Assembly (NCBI GenBank): GCA_037127255.1
Contig: JBANSL010000006.1
Span: 87,096,107 to 87,160,106, forward strand
Length of the DNA: 64,000 nt
From: Persicaria tinctoria
Taxonomy: Eukaryota > Streptophyta > Magnoliopsida > Caryophyllales > Polygonaceae
Direction: 5' to 3'
The stretch's first letter is position 1. Each line of letters begins with the position of its first letter. The notes under the pieces are model-generated. The model saw only the letters and a program-made list of their open reading frames with translations, made no database searches and was not told the origin of the DNA. Positions 34,201 to 45,908 of this stretch are shown one piece after another. The position numbers and the translations under genes were made by a program.

Positions 34201-36044
34201 GTAATGGCTATTCATGTTAAGGTTTTGGCATGACTAATTTTTGTGGTTGGTTGGTTATGATGTGGCATGTCTTGGTTATATCGATTATGGTAATGGCTAG
34301 AGATTCATAGATTGTAATTGCTTTTGAGATTGGAACCTAGGAAGAGAATATGAGATTAGCCCTTAGAGGTAGATAATTCCACCTCTTGAGTTCTTAATTT
34401 GCTTGACGAACTTGGGATTTAAAGGATTTTGAAAGAGCTTGGAAACGACTAACTCAGAATTTGAAAAGCTATGGATGGTCTTGAAGTCGAGAGGTTTTGC
34501 TTGTTTTGAAAGGTTTTGAACGGTTTTTAAAAGGACTAACTTGGATTTGGGAAGATCGAACACGAACGAGAATTTCAACGATTTTGAGGCCCATCCTTTT
34601 TCAATTGCGGAATCCCCTTTGAAACTTTTCAAACCCGGGCAACTCTATGATACTTCACGAAGTGGATACAAGCATTTTATGAGGGCGCTTGTAGGGTGCT
34701 TGCTAAGACCTAATGATGATATTGTGGAACTTTTAGAGTTGTGGTACTTCCGAGAAGTCGAAGCAAGGATGTGATAGGGGCGGTTATTGCAAACTTGTCA
34801 AGACCAATTGGAGATGTTACGACAGTGACTAGGATGTTGTGAGAATCTCGGAAGACGCAACCGAGGTGATTACTGATGAGAGGGTTTCTCGACCAAATAA
34901 ATTTGTAGTCAAGACCCCGCTATAGTATAGGGAGTCAGGATCGTCCACAGGAGAGAGTCAGCGCTTCTTATTTAGTTTCACTACTAGAAAAATGCAATTA
35001 GACATCTGTTTACAACTGATGTCTTTCAAAAAAAATTCCGACCTCTTTGTGTGTGTAGTAAAAGATCAAATTTTCCACATCGGTTTTAAGCCGATGTCTT
35101 TTCTTGGTTAAAACATCTGTTTTATTTTGAATATAGATGTAAATCAGCATCTCAAAATTATTTTTGACATGTTCACTTGTTGTTAAAGCATCATTATTTT
35201 TCATTTATAAGCTTTTAAAAATGTCCACACTAAGCCTAAATTTTACATTTACATCACTATTTTTAAAACAATTGATATATTAAATCAAAATAGACATCTT
35301 TTTTATTATATTGATTTTGTGTATATTAATTCCATACATGTAATTTGTGATTTTTTATTGCTTTAAGATAATTTATTGTATGAAATATGTACATAACTGA
35401 TGTATTAAAATTATATGGACATCAGTTTAGATTTTTATAAAGATGTTGTTGTTAGAAATATATATCAATTTATATTAATATTGTGATGTAAAAATATATG
35501 TTACACATTCATTTAGATTATTCAGACGATGTCTATAATGATACTAACATCCGTTTTATATAATAGTTCGATTTCATAGCTATTAAGGCACAACACTTTC
35601 GTTTATAATCCGATAATTTTTCGTTTGATACACAACATTCTTTGCTCGATATAAAATAGGGCTTTGCAAATGATGGGTACTTTAAAGCACCCATCCCAAT
35701 TGAACATAAACAAAATGGGCACAACGATGTATTTACGAGGTTCAAGCTAATCCCGACTTCAAAGGTTGCTCTAAAGGCAAAAACATAAGCATAGAAATTT
35801 ATCACTCTTTGGTTGCATATCAAGGCCAAGATGCAACGATCTTCCTCTTTGTCGTTCGTTTCTTCTTCCTCTCGTTCAGACTTTGTGTTGCCACTGTTGT
35901 TCTCTGAATCTTGCTCAAATTAAGCCGATCAAGTTTCCCTAGTAGAAATACAAAGAAGTACAAGGTGAACACAACCCATTTAAGCATCAAAATCTTAAGA
36001 TAAAGAAGATCCAAAATGTTCAGGCAAACTAGTTAGAACTTGTC

Positions 36045-36270
36045 AGTATATATAAAAGAACAGCCACAAATTCAGAATATATAAAAGAACAGCCAAGCTA
36101 TTAGAGAAGGATACAAACACATTTTATCCGTCAAACCAAAGACCATTCCATGATATTAGGAGAAACCATACCATGCCAAGCTTATACATAGCATCTCGCA
36201 TAGCATCAAGTACATGTATACATCTATTATTTGCAAATAACCATCAAGTACATGAATACATCTATTAAGC
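36045..36270. repeat. Short duplications inside the CACTA element
   Basis: ATATAAAAGAACAGCCA occurs twice near 36051 and 36079; CATCAAGTACATG-ATACATCTATTA occurs twice near 36206 and 36243. Confidence 0.7.
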
Positions 36271-38639
36271 AAATGTATCAGGAACAAAACTGAGATTAAC
36301 TAGCTATTTGGAGCCATGGCCAAGCTTAACTGATTAAATATAAGGATTACTGAAACCCTTCCTTGCATATAATTACAATCATGTTCTCTTATCTGATTCA
36401 AATCTTTAGTTAGGTTCATAAGCAAGTTGAAATAAGCACTGAAGAATCCCATAAGAGACAAAATATCAACCATGAAAACTTAACAAACCTGGGGTGAGTA
36501 CATTTGGAGGCGCATTCACAAGCTCTTTGCCGCTGATATAGTGCCTAAAAGAAAACAATTCTATATGAACAAAACAGAATTCAAAAGAAAGTAATTTTTG
36601 GAACAGAAACAACAATGGGTGTGACAGCAAGAAAACAACAATGGGTGTGTCAGCAGTGGGGGTTATGATAGTGAATACCGGTGCTACAAGTATGACAGAA
36701 ACAAAACAAAAGCACTAGAAATTTATGTGATGGTGGTGTTAATGCTGATATAACAACGAGGGAGGCAAGCAAGACTAGGTGGAGCATGAATAGAAGCGCG
36801 TGGGTTATAAGAAGAAGCAAGATAGAGAAATAAAGAGAAAAATTAAGGAGTATATGCAACAAGTAAATATAACAGATGAGGGAAACGAGACTAAGAAACA
36901 GGAATGAAGTACAGAGCATATCAGTGAAGTGCAAAATAATGTAGCAAGTATGACATGTAAATGCGAGAGTGGTGCTGAAAGTGCAACTAGGAAAAGAGTA
37001 ATACAGGGGAGTTTGACAGCTAACCATAATGTTAAATGTATGACAGATGCAAGAGGAACAAAAGCAATAGTTAGCAAGCAAAAATGTATCAGTGAAGCAA
37101 GAATGACATTCACACAAGGGAGATCCATACATGATATGCACACAAAAGAAAATGCAGAGGAAACATTTGCAAATTAAGGTGTTTGTCATTTTGTGCCTCA
37201 TGTAAGATAATCATGTCAAAAATCATTAGCAAACAAGGAAATCAGTACTGGACAAGATATCCTTCAAAGACATGAAAAATAAACAGAATTAACCAATAAA
37301 GAACAAATAAAAATATAATTTTATATTTGATTGTATTTGCAGAAGGAGAAGAAACTTCGAACCTTGGGTATAGATGAAAAATTCAACCTTTCGTGTTATT
37401 TGAACTACTATATTTTTTCATATGAAAAAATTCCAAGTGGTGTATTATTATCACAAGTGTTCAGAAACTGGTAATTTATTCCAATGCACTAAATCGAATG
37501 CTCTAATTTAGATCTTAGTTATTCTACTTTACAATTCACAAGTAAGGAGAAACTATTCAACTGCTTGCCTTTAGAGTAATATTAACCGTGTTAGAAGTGA
37601 CATTTAACCTTGCCTTGTGTTCATCGTCTTTTAAACTTAATTCTTGATCAATTGTCCTTTCTCCTTAATTTGCCACCAGTTTAACAAAGGTGAAGTTGAG
37701 AACTTGAGATGAATAAATTAAGCAGAAAGTCATTTTTTTTAGAAAAAAAAATTACCATTTCTATAATTAGAAAAACAGTACAACGGTAAAACTAAATCTA
37801 TTTGTTTGACTGAAGACTAATATTTTTATAATTAGAAACAAGACTAGCATTTTCTATAACCACTGAATCTAAGATCAACAAGAATATAACTTATCAACAT
37901 ACCAAAAACGTTGTCACTTTAAACAAAAATATATCAAGGGGACACTTTTATAGCACTAGAAGTAGCCTAATTATAGAACACTATGTAGATTTCAACCATA
38001 GGATCCATAAGTAGATTTCAAAAGGATTTATGAAAGCTAGGTATATCCTTAAATTAAGCTAAGCTAAAAGAGTTTGACATTGGGTTCAAGATATGCATCT
38101 CCTTCTCCCAAAAAAGGTATGTTAAAAATCATAACAGAATGGCTTCAAAAGAAATCAATTATTTATTGCCATCTTTTGGTCATCACTGCCCATTTTTTAG
38201 CACTTGTATTTTATTGAGAAAAAAGAATGTAATACTTAAATAAGCCTTTACAAACCTAATACTGCATATAGTAAGCGAATGGAGGATTCTCTTCTATTTA
38301 TAATCCCTCCAATAAGATGAAGAGAACACCTTATTCACACTTACCTTGACCCCATAGAATCAGTGGTTCAATTAGATGAAATAGCACACTAAGTTACAAA
38401 GCAAAGCAATTAATACCCATGACCTATAAATTATAAGTTTCATTTTTTTTCCATTCCAGGAATTCGAAGCTGTCTTCCATTGATATCACTCACCTCAATA
38501 TTGAATAAACCTATTCCTAAATCCAAAACAAGCGAGTTTAAAAGTCGAGTAGACAAAAGAGATGGGTACCATAGAATGACTGAAGCACCGATTCAAGCCT
38601 TCTTCTGAGCCTTCTTTTGAGACAAAAGACATAGGGTTA

Positions 38640-39130
38640 GGGATTCATGAAAATAAACAAGAAAATAAAGGAGAATGAAGATGGAAAACAAATGAAACCA
38701 AACAAAGAGGTCGAATACCTTGTGGGAGCATATGATTCCAAGGATTCCAAGGATTAGCGAGAGCCTTATTATGTGACAATAGAGATGGGATTAGAGATTT
38801 AGGCATAGAAAAGAGAAAGAAAAGAGAAAACAAAGGAGGATGGAGATTGGAAAACAGATAAAGCCACACAAGGAGGCCAGATACCTAAGGGAGCCGGCGA
38901 TTCAGGGTTCTTCGATCAATTCCCGTCCAATTTCGCAGCGGCTAGGTCGTCGGGACAAGCTCGAGAGAGATGACGACCGGAGGAAGAAGAAAGAACTGAA
39001 CCAAGGAGGACGGTCGTCGGAGTTAGCTAGAGGATGGCCGGATCTGGAGAGAGGTGAAGTTTCAGATGGGAATTTGGGGACTCGGCCGCTCGGGTCTGGA
39101 CTGGAGAGAAGAGAGGCGGAACAACGTAGC
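38640..39130 (-). other. Duplicated, first-exon-like block in the CACTA element
   Basis: 38645-38745 and 38815-38905 are diverged copies about 170 bp apart (AGGAGGATGGAGATTGGAAAA and AGGAGAATGAAGATGGAAAA). 38880-39130 is GC-rich; on the minus strand it has the texture of a plant first exon followed by a donor-like GGTATCTGG. It may be a captured gene piece; no family recognised. Confidence 0.35.
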
Positions 39131-39754
39131 TAGGTTTTGAATGTGTGAGGTGAGAGAAATTAAAGAAGATAGAAATTTTAATAAGGTTAAAAAAGCGGGT
39201 CGGAAATTTGTTTAAGTGTTACCTACCTGTGAAAAAGGAAAGTTCAATTTTTTTTTTCTCAAAGTGTTTAAAGTTTAAACTTACCTCCAAAGCCTGCTCG
39301 CTTCAAATTTTTTCCAAGTTTTTCATCCCGCGTCTTTTTTCTCTAATCGCACGCGTTTAGCTTTTTTCATAACTGATAATTTCACATCTGTCCCAATGTT
39401 TGACAATTGTGTAAACTATTTTACACATCACAAAAAAAAATCGATGTAATAAAATAATTTAACATCTGTTAACTTTTTGACAGATTTAAATTGTATGATG
39501 TCTAATTGCAGTATTCTAGCAGTGTTTCTTTGTCGGGCTGAAACTAACAAAAGAGATGGAAGAGAGATGGGTGGTGATAAGAGCATAAAATTTGAATTTA
39601 AATTAATAAAAGGAAAAACTTCTAAGGCAAAGGATCACCACAACAATAAATACATGTGCAAATCAATGAATCATATAAAAAATCATGCTTTTATCATCAA
39701 ACAATTGAGTTTTATCAATCAACAAGTAAATCAATTCACTTTCGCATAAAAGAT

Positions 39755-39981
39755 CTACTTGTTTCTACATTCTCTTAATTAGGATCCTTTAACTTTCATT
39801 AGAAAACCCTAATTACTATCAAGTTAACAATTTCCTTTGTCAAGTTCAATTGCAACTATGAATTCCTTTAGACTTTCATCGAAGGTTAACCACATAGGTA
39901 GAAGACAATAAAAACATCACACAATCATAGATCCATCAATTCAACACACATCTCTAATTAAGAGAATGTAGAAACAAGTAG
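39755..39981. repeat. 28-bp perfect inverted repeat at a rearrangement junction
   Basis: The sequence at 39755-39782 (starts CTACTTGTTTCTACATTC) recurs inverted at 39954-39981. The second arm ends exactly where the copia fragment starts. Confidence 0.9.
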
Positions 39982-40005
39982 GTCTTAGAGAACGAGAAGA
40001 TCTCC

Positions 40006-41403
40006 TTGAATAATAAGATTCAAGATCTCTCCTCTCTAAGAAATGAGCATCATGACTTAGAGAACGAGAAGATCTCCCTGAATAATAAGATTCAAGATCA
40101 ACAGAAAGCCCTCATAAGTTTTACCAAATCCAAAGGCACTCTTGATAGGATGTTGGGTGAGCAAAAAAGTTCTCTAAACAAAAGTGGTATTGGTTACAAT
40201 CCAAGGTTTTTAAAGAAGCAACACATTACCACCTTTGTAAAGGCAAAAGGAAGCAGAACCTCTCCTATATGTCACCACTGTGCTAGAAAGGGTCATGTAA
40301 AAGAGACCTGCCCCTATAGAAGAAAGGATCCTTATATCATTCGCAATACTTTTCCTGTTCATTTGAGAAAAAAACGGATAACACAAGTTTGGGTTCCAAA
40401 AGGCACTATTTTACAAAATATGGTTTACCCCAACAATATATCCAAATTTACTTATTGGTCTAGCCACAAAGGTTGATGTTTGTCTTGCAGAAGATCACCA
40501 AGGTGAAGGAACACAAATGGATTATTGATAGTGGATGCTCGAGGCATATGAGTGGGAAGAGTTTTCTCTTTCATGATATAAAGGAGCAATCCACGGGAAC
40601 AATCACTCTTGGTGACAAGGGAAAATGTGGCATCGTTGGTATTGGTAGTGTTGGAAGTGATTCCAACCATAGTATTAAAAATGTCTATCTTGTTAATGGT
40701 TTAAAGTATAATTTGCTTAGTGTTTCTCAATTACGTGATAGTGACAACAATGTCAGATTTAACAAGAAAAGATGTCTAGTGTGCAGAGAAGATACATGTG
40801 AAGTTATACTGACTGCATATCGTTACAACAATATATATACGCTGTAAATGCTGATCAAGTGGCACAAGGAAGCTAGTTGTTGTTGATGATTTTTCTAGAT
40901 ATACTTGGGTTGCATTTTTAAAAGAAAAATCAGAGGCCTTATTTGAGTTTTCAAACCTTTGTAAGGAGTTGCAAACTTTAAGAAACGAGCCCATAGTGTC
41001 AATTCGGAGTGATCATGGTAGGGAGTTTGATCAACTTCAAATGGATTTGTTTTGTGCTAAATATGGCATCTCCCATAACTTTTCTGCTCCTAGGACACCT
41101 CGACAAAACGGGGTTGTGGAACGAAAGAACCGCACCTTAGAGGATATGGCCAGGACTATGCTTTTAGAAAATGCATTACCTAAAACCTATTGGGCTGAAG
41201 CTGTTAACACAACTAACTACATTTTAAATCGTTGTCTTATTCGTTCCATCTTAAAGAAAAATCCTTATGAACTTTTCAAAGGCCGCAAACCACTTATATC
41301 TTATTTTAAACCCTTTGGCTGTACTTGTTTTGTTCATAACAATGGAAAAAATAACCTTGGGAAATTTGATGCGCGTAGTGATGAAGGTATATTTCTTGGC
41401 TAA
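40006..41403 (+). pseudogene. copia gag-pol remnant
   Basis: Three broken frames: gag end (40006-40476) with C-H-H-C-A-x4-H-x4-C; protease (40473-40847) with [10 protein letters not shown]; integrase core (40969-41403) with R-S-D-H-G-R-E-F and V-V-E-R-K-N-R. Roughly 0.4 kb between about 40870 and 40875, which in the intact copy holds the zinc finger, is deleted. The gag and pol frames overlap by four bases exactly as in the other copy. Confidence 0.88.
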
Positions 41404-41489
41404 GTAGCAAAGCTTATAGAATCTTCAATAAAAGGACCCAGTTAGTTGAAGAAAGTATATATGTTATATTTGATGAATGCAATGAGCTT

Positions 41490-42119
41490 ATAGGATACAT
41501 GTTATAGAATCTGTCTTCGTGTGCTCTCTCCTTGTCCTAAGAGTCTGTTATTTCATTTCAAAGCATTTGAGAGTTACACAGTGAGCTTATAGGATATATT
41601 CAGTTGTAGTGTTATACTCGAGAGTTTGTAACTCAGGAAGTGAACACTAGGCGATTGATTCACTAAGTGTAAGAGGATTGTACTAGATAGCATAGAGAGG
41701 TGGGGCTCATCTAGATTGGTCTAGGACTCCAAGGGAACGTGAGTTGACTAGATTGCAATTGTATAGGAGAGAGGCTTCTCGGGGAGCTACTAGGATCCTA
41801 AGTCTTGTGAATCAATAAAAGCCGGTTGAATCCTAGGGTTGTGGAAGAACCCTAGGCGGGGACGTAGGCCAAGTTCGTGCCGAACCTCGTAAACAACTAA
41901 TCGTGTCCTTTACTCATTACTTTACCTTATTTCCGCACTTGGTTCGAATTGTTTAACGTTGTGATTCAGGTTTTCAGAGAAAAGACTAAGTCTAATTTCA
42001 AAGGGTTTTGGCATGAGCTTTAAAAGTCTTGAGACTTTCTGCGAAAATCCGGCATACTCTATTCAACCCCCCTTCTAGAGTATTTCTATATTACTTAGTT
42101 TTATAGTATCGAACCTTCA
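41490..42119 (+). repeat. copia LTR fragment
   Basis: Diverged reverse-complement match to 18320-18900: AACCCTAGGCGGGGACGTAG, then CCCCCCTTCTAGAGTATTTC and the end CGAACCTTCA. More diverged than the two LTRs of the intact copy, so this insertion is older. Confidence 0.88.
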
Positions 42120-42225
42120 ATAAGGGTTTCTAGGACATATTGGACTAGTAACTATACTAGTTCTAGTTTGTAAGTTTGAGTTTTATTTTGATACGGTTTA
42201 CGCGACTAAAAATTGTCCATAAAAT

Positions 42226-42242
42226 TGGCGCCGTTGTCGGGG
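42226..42242 (+). promoter_or_regulatory. Primer-binding site of C2, tRNA-Asp type
   Basis: TGGCGCCGTTGTCGGGG, one mismatch to the tRNA-Asp complement. Confidence 0.85.
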
Positions 42243-42353
42243 AATCACGTTTATTTCTTTGTTGTGTGTATTTATTAATTTTTGTTTATATATCTAACTT
42301 TGTTGTGAACCTATCTTATGGTTCACAACACCCTTGCTACTAACTTTTTCAAG

Positions 42354-43146
42354 ATGTTGAGATTAGCGCAGTTTGAAGGTGAGAACTTTCACCAATACTT
42401 CAGGAGATTGCATGAGTATGTTGACGACCTTGGTTCATGGGGTTATCAATTCAGCATCCGAGATATGATTATGTGCATAATTGATGGGATGACTGTCGAG
42501 ACACGACCACTTGCTTAACACTTCAGTAAAGGAGGCCTGAAGCGGTTAGGAGGCATGTCGGGGTTGTTGGATTTTTTCTGTTATATGGATTACCATGTTG
42601 CACAAGAAGAATTGCTCACCACGTCTCCTCTGCCAATGGAGAACTCTGTCACATACCTGGAGGATCCATTCCATAACCTTACACAAGTGTTGCAAGAGCA
42701 AGCTGAGAGCAGTAAGAACTTGGAGAATCAGATGAACAAACTCATTCAAATTTTAAGTGCAAAAGGTGAGAAGGAAAGGGGCTTAGAAGAAAGAGTTGAA
42801 GTTGTAATGGAGGGTGAAAATTCTGAAGAGCGGCAACCACCGCAGGAGGGCGGCGATCGCCACACTGCTACTAATGAGCCCCCGTCGACGTCTTCTTCTC
42901 TTGATTTTGAGAAACCCACCCCACCACCCCTTGAGTCTTTAAAGGATGCAAGAATGGAAGATCCTATCAAAGTCATTACACTTAGATCATTCCCTCCTAT
43001 GTGGTTTCAACATGAAAATGGCATGCCGAATGAGGAGGAATTGGTTGCAGACAACAATAGTTTCTTAGATGATGGAGAAGATGGTCTAGTACTTCCTGAC
43101 TTGGAATCTCATGAGTCGACGCATGAGGTTACATGTGATGTGTCTC
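42354..43146 (+). pseudogene. gag-like ORF of C2
   Basis: Same protein as in C1: F-E-G-E-N-F-H-Q-Y-F-R-R-L, I-I-D-G-M-T-V-E-T-R, a short coiled coil, an acidic stretch and E-S-H-E-S-T-H-E-V. A TAA at 42516-42518 interrupts it (the matching codon in C1 is AAG), and D truncates it at 43146. The stop differs from the one in C1, so the two copies decayed independently from an ORF that was once open. Confidence 0.65.
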
Positions 43147-44587
43147 TGATGTTGCTAAAACCAATCCCGCAAGAATACGGTGTCAATTGTAGTATTCAAG
43201 TGTCGTATCACAAGGACTGGTGGAATACCAATTATTACCAAAAGTAGCAAACAATTTAAGAGAATTTATAATTGAAAGTGACAAATAACAATAGAATGAT
43301 GAGAAATATATATGTGAGAGACATTCCACGGCTTGGGATTCTGCGAACGATGCATCCTCAATGGACCAAAATGTAGTCTCACTCGAATCATTTCCAATTC
43401 TATGTGAAGGTAGGTTATCTAATGTAATTGCAAATCTCCTTTCGGTCTCAATGCAAATGTGTCTGAATTGGATAACAATCTCCTTTCGGTCTCATGCAAC
43501 CAATTCAGACCCTTTGAGCTCTTAGAATCTAGGTGATAATCATATCAATATCTCCTTTCGGTCTCAATCAATATTACTATAACCTAAGATTTCTACGACA
43601 ACCTATTAATCCTCAAAAAGCTTAATTCACTTTTGTACAATTAAACTTTAGGCTTAATCCTATAGTTCTGATGGATCAGATCACCTTTCGGTCTCAATTC
43701 ACCATCTAGATTCCAACTTAGGGTTATCTTCTTTCGATCTCAAACCCTAAATCAGGTTTAACCAATTCACATCGATTAGATTAAGTACAATAGGATTAAA
43801 TCACAATTCAAATGAGAGATCATTCGGGCGATATGAAGAGCAAGTCTATTTCCGCATCGTCGGGATTATCCCTAACCCTAGAACAAAGAGAACTAGCCTA
43901 GCATGGATATTCTCATATTCAATTCGATTAGACTAAGCATAGAAATCAAAGACAAGTAAGAGACAAGAGGGAAAGTACCAATTCTGAATTGAAACGATTC
44001 GAATCTCCGCTTCAGGTTCTCCCAAAGTTCTTCCAAATAGCCCTCAACAATGTCAGATTTTTCGGTCTCCCTGGTTCTCTAAAAAACGTCCCTTAAATAC
44101 CCCCTCAATAAAAATAAATTAAAAATGGAAGAAAAACGGTCCAGGGGACGACACTCGGGCATAGCACATCTCGAGTGTCAAAGGCACTCGGCCGAGTGTT
44201 TGGTTCTGTAAAGTACTGGAGGCCACTCGAGACCATAACTGCTCGAGTGTATAGGGCACTCGATCGAGTGTCTGCCTTTCTTTACTTCCTCGTCTCTTGC
44301 CAAGCGCGCCTCGATTTCCATGCTCCACATCCTTGATTCCGTCCCTCTTAGTTCATCTTTGACGCCTTCTAAGTGTACCAAGAAACCTCGAAGCTCGTCA
44401 TTCTCCCTTAGCTCTCTTATTGGCACCGAAACCGCTCAAAAGCACCTGAAATCACAACAAACGAGCGGTAGACACCGATTCCACCAAACTAAACCAAAAA
44501 GGGTAAAAAATATATATAATACTTAACTCAAAGGCCCTAACCCCGATGCAAACATACCCTATAATCATTGCTAAATAGATGCTATCA
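43147..44587 (-). repeat. D 3' LTR (left)
   Basis: TGATGTTGCTAAAACC...GATGCTATCA, 1441 bp. TATA-like TATTTAAG on the minus strand near 44093. Perfect palindromes CACTCGGCCGAGTG (44185-44198) and CACTCGATCGAGTG (44257-44270) lie just upstream of it. Confidence 0.9.
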
Positions 44588-44605
44588 AAATACCCCATAC
44601 TTAAC

Positions 44606-44625
44606 CTTGCTTGTCCCCAAGCAAG
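44606..44625 (-). other. LTR-proximal hairpin hp2 (D)
   Basis: Sense strand CTTGCTTG-GGGA-CAAGCAAG, perfect 8-bp stem, followed by TTAAGTATGGGGTATTT and the LTR. Confidence 0.8.
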
Positions 44626-45908
44626 ACTAAGACAATAATCACAAAATAGCATCGACTATTTCAAAATATTCGTCGAATGCCGTCCTAGCATATCATAGCC
44701 AACAACCAAGCTTGACTAGCTCTTCAAATCTCAACCTCAAAACTCATCATCCACAAAGCTTGAACAATCTCAGAAATCTCCAACGCTTGGAATTGTGCAC
44801 ACAACAAAATCATGAGGACTTTATAAGGTTATCATGGGTCTAAGATAGAAACAGTTAGGTATGGAAAAATTTAGGTCATTTGGTGCTAAAATCCGGGAAA
44901 AATGATCATGCGAGAACAACCAGAAGAAACACCAACTTCAAAGAATCAAATTCATACCAATCCATCAAACAAGCTCCATCGCAACAACTTTTTCATCTTC
45001 ACTTATGTCAACAACACCAAAAATTCTGTTTTTCTTGCTTTTTTTTTCTTCACTCTCTAGTCTTGACACCATTTTACACTAATACAAACATTTGTGATGA
45101 ATGCACCCGGTTACTAAGTTTCTTGACCATCTCACTTTGCACTTCTTCCTTCTTGTGTGAATTTTATTCTCCACAAGTAGGATCGGTTACTAACCGTATT
45201 TTTGCACAAGAGTGAATTTTATCCTCCTCTTATCCCAAGACTTTTTCTCTTTTTTTTTTCTTTTCTTTTTTCAATCACAATCAAGAGAAATCGTCTCATA
45301 CTTAGAAGCACATCCACACAACAAAACACACTATCTTGACCAAAAATCCCGGATTGGGTAAAGGCAAATAGCAGGCTATGAAAATCTTGTGGAGCTACCA
45401 AAGAAACAAGCTTCTAAGGCTCAGAAGGCTTCAAGCAGATGGTCAAATGTAAGGGTAGGTAAGGCTAAATGGGCTGACAAACTGCCTCAATCATATTTCA
45501 ATTTGTGCACATAAACCCAATAATGTAGTGACAAGCTTGAGTATCCAAGTATCAGGCGAGATATACACATAATCAAGCAAGAGGATATACATGTTATCTA
45601 GCCAAACAAGGCAGCAGCTCAATGCTCAAGCAATCATCAAATATTCCAACCACTACAACATTCCAGAATCAGATTTAGGCCCAAAAGTTCAAAAGAAGCA
45701 AGACTCATGACCCATGATAGAAATATATACATGACACAAGATATACACATAGAAACGAAAAACAAAAGGAAAAAGACACAAATAGTACACCAAATGTGAA
45801 GTTCACCCCACCTCATACTTAAATGAAACATTGTCCTCAATGAGACCAGAAAAAAGTAAAATGAGACAGAGTAATCACAATTTGGTGATTAGCGTGGAGG
45901 GCAAGTGT
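44626..45908 (-). other. D 3' non-coding region with hp1
   Basis: No gene. It contains hp1 at 45829-45842 (sense CATTG-AGGA-CAATG) followed by TTTAAGTATGAGGTGGGG. Confidence 0.75.
45829..45842 (-). other. Distal hairpin hp1 (D)
   Basis: Perfect 5-bp stem CATTG/CAATG with AGGA loop in the sense strand, 65 bp downstream of the third ORF stop. Confidence 0.65.

Larger units (their letters stand above)
29875..34873. other. Unassigned 5-kb region without ORFs
   Basis: Uniform texture rich in CATG, ATGC and TGTG words, no convincing gene on either strand. It has the look of a decayed large LTR or spacer of another retroelement, but I find no terminal pair, primer site or polypurine tract. Near 34541-34774 an open frame of 77 codons with no recognised family lies just before the B LTR. 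Confidence 0.5.
34979..39524. mobile_element. Non-autonomous CACTA (En/Spm-type) transposon
   Basis: Ends CACTACTAGAAAAATGCAAT... and, on the other strand, CACTGCTAGAATACTGCAAT...; 25 of the first 28 bases match. A 3-bp duplication TTT flanks it (34976-34978, 39525-39527), as expected for CACTA. Subterminal regions hold many ACATCTG/ACATCGG words in both orientations (for example 35002-35130 and 39380-39490), the usual transposase-binding repeats. No transposase is seen in 4.5 kb. The interior has exon-like blocks at about 35830-35910 and 38880-39130. Confidence 0.9.
34874..39981 (-). repeat. B-type LTR fragment split by a CACTA element
   Basis: 34874-34978 starts TGATGAGAGGGTTTCTCGACC and matches the terminal 105 bp of the A1 left LTR. 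After the CACTA element it continues at 39525-39981 with DNA of LTR-like layout (CTTTCGCATAAAAG, AAACCCTAATTACT). The other end is lost at the copia fragment. Orientation is inferred from the A1 LTR. Confidence 0.65.
39982..42119 (+). mobile_element. Truncated second copia copy
   Basis: Same family as 18320-27867 but on the plus strand. It starts inside the gag coiled coil, continues through the CCHC, protease and integrase core, then jumps at about 41487 to LTR sequence that ends CGAACCTTCA at 42119. RT, RNaseH, the third ORF and part of the LTR are gone. A 72-bp tandem duplication lies at 39984-40127. Confidence 0.9.
42120..43146 (+). mobile_element. Element C2, 5' part, interrupted by D
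   Basis: End of a C-type LTR (to CA at 42219), primer site, leader TTGTGAACCTATCTTATGG shared with C1, and a gag-like ORF. It is cut at GTCTC (43142-43146) by element D; the rest must lie beyond the window. Confidence 0.75.

Noticed and set aside
34541..34774. 77-codon open frame before the B LTR as a host gene
   Set aside because: No recognised family, no continuation and no supporting signals; listed only as part of the unassigned region.
36650..37201. 183-codon open frame rich in cysteine, leucine and phenylalanine on the minus strand
   Set aside because: Sits in a purine-rich, low-complexity part of the CACTA element; the composition alone explains a hydrophobic reading and no family is seen.
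44880..45215. 111-codon plus-strand open frame in element D
   Set aside because: Located in the 3' non-coding part of D; no domain, antisense to the element.
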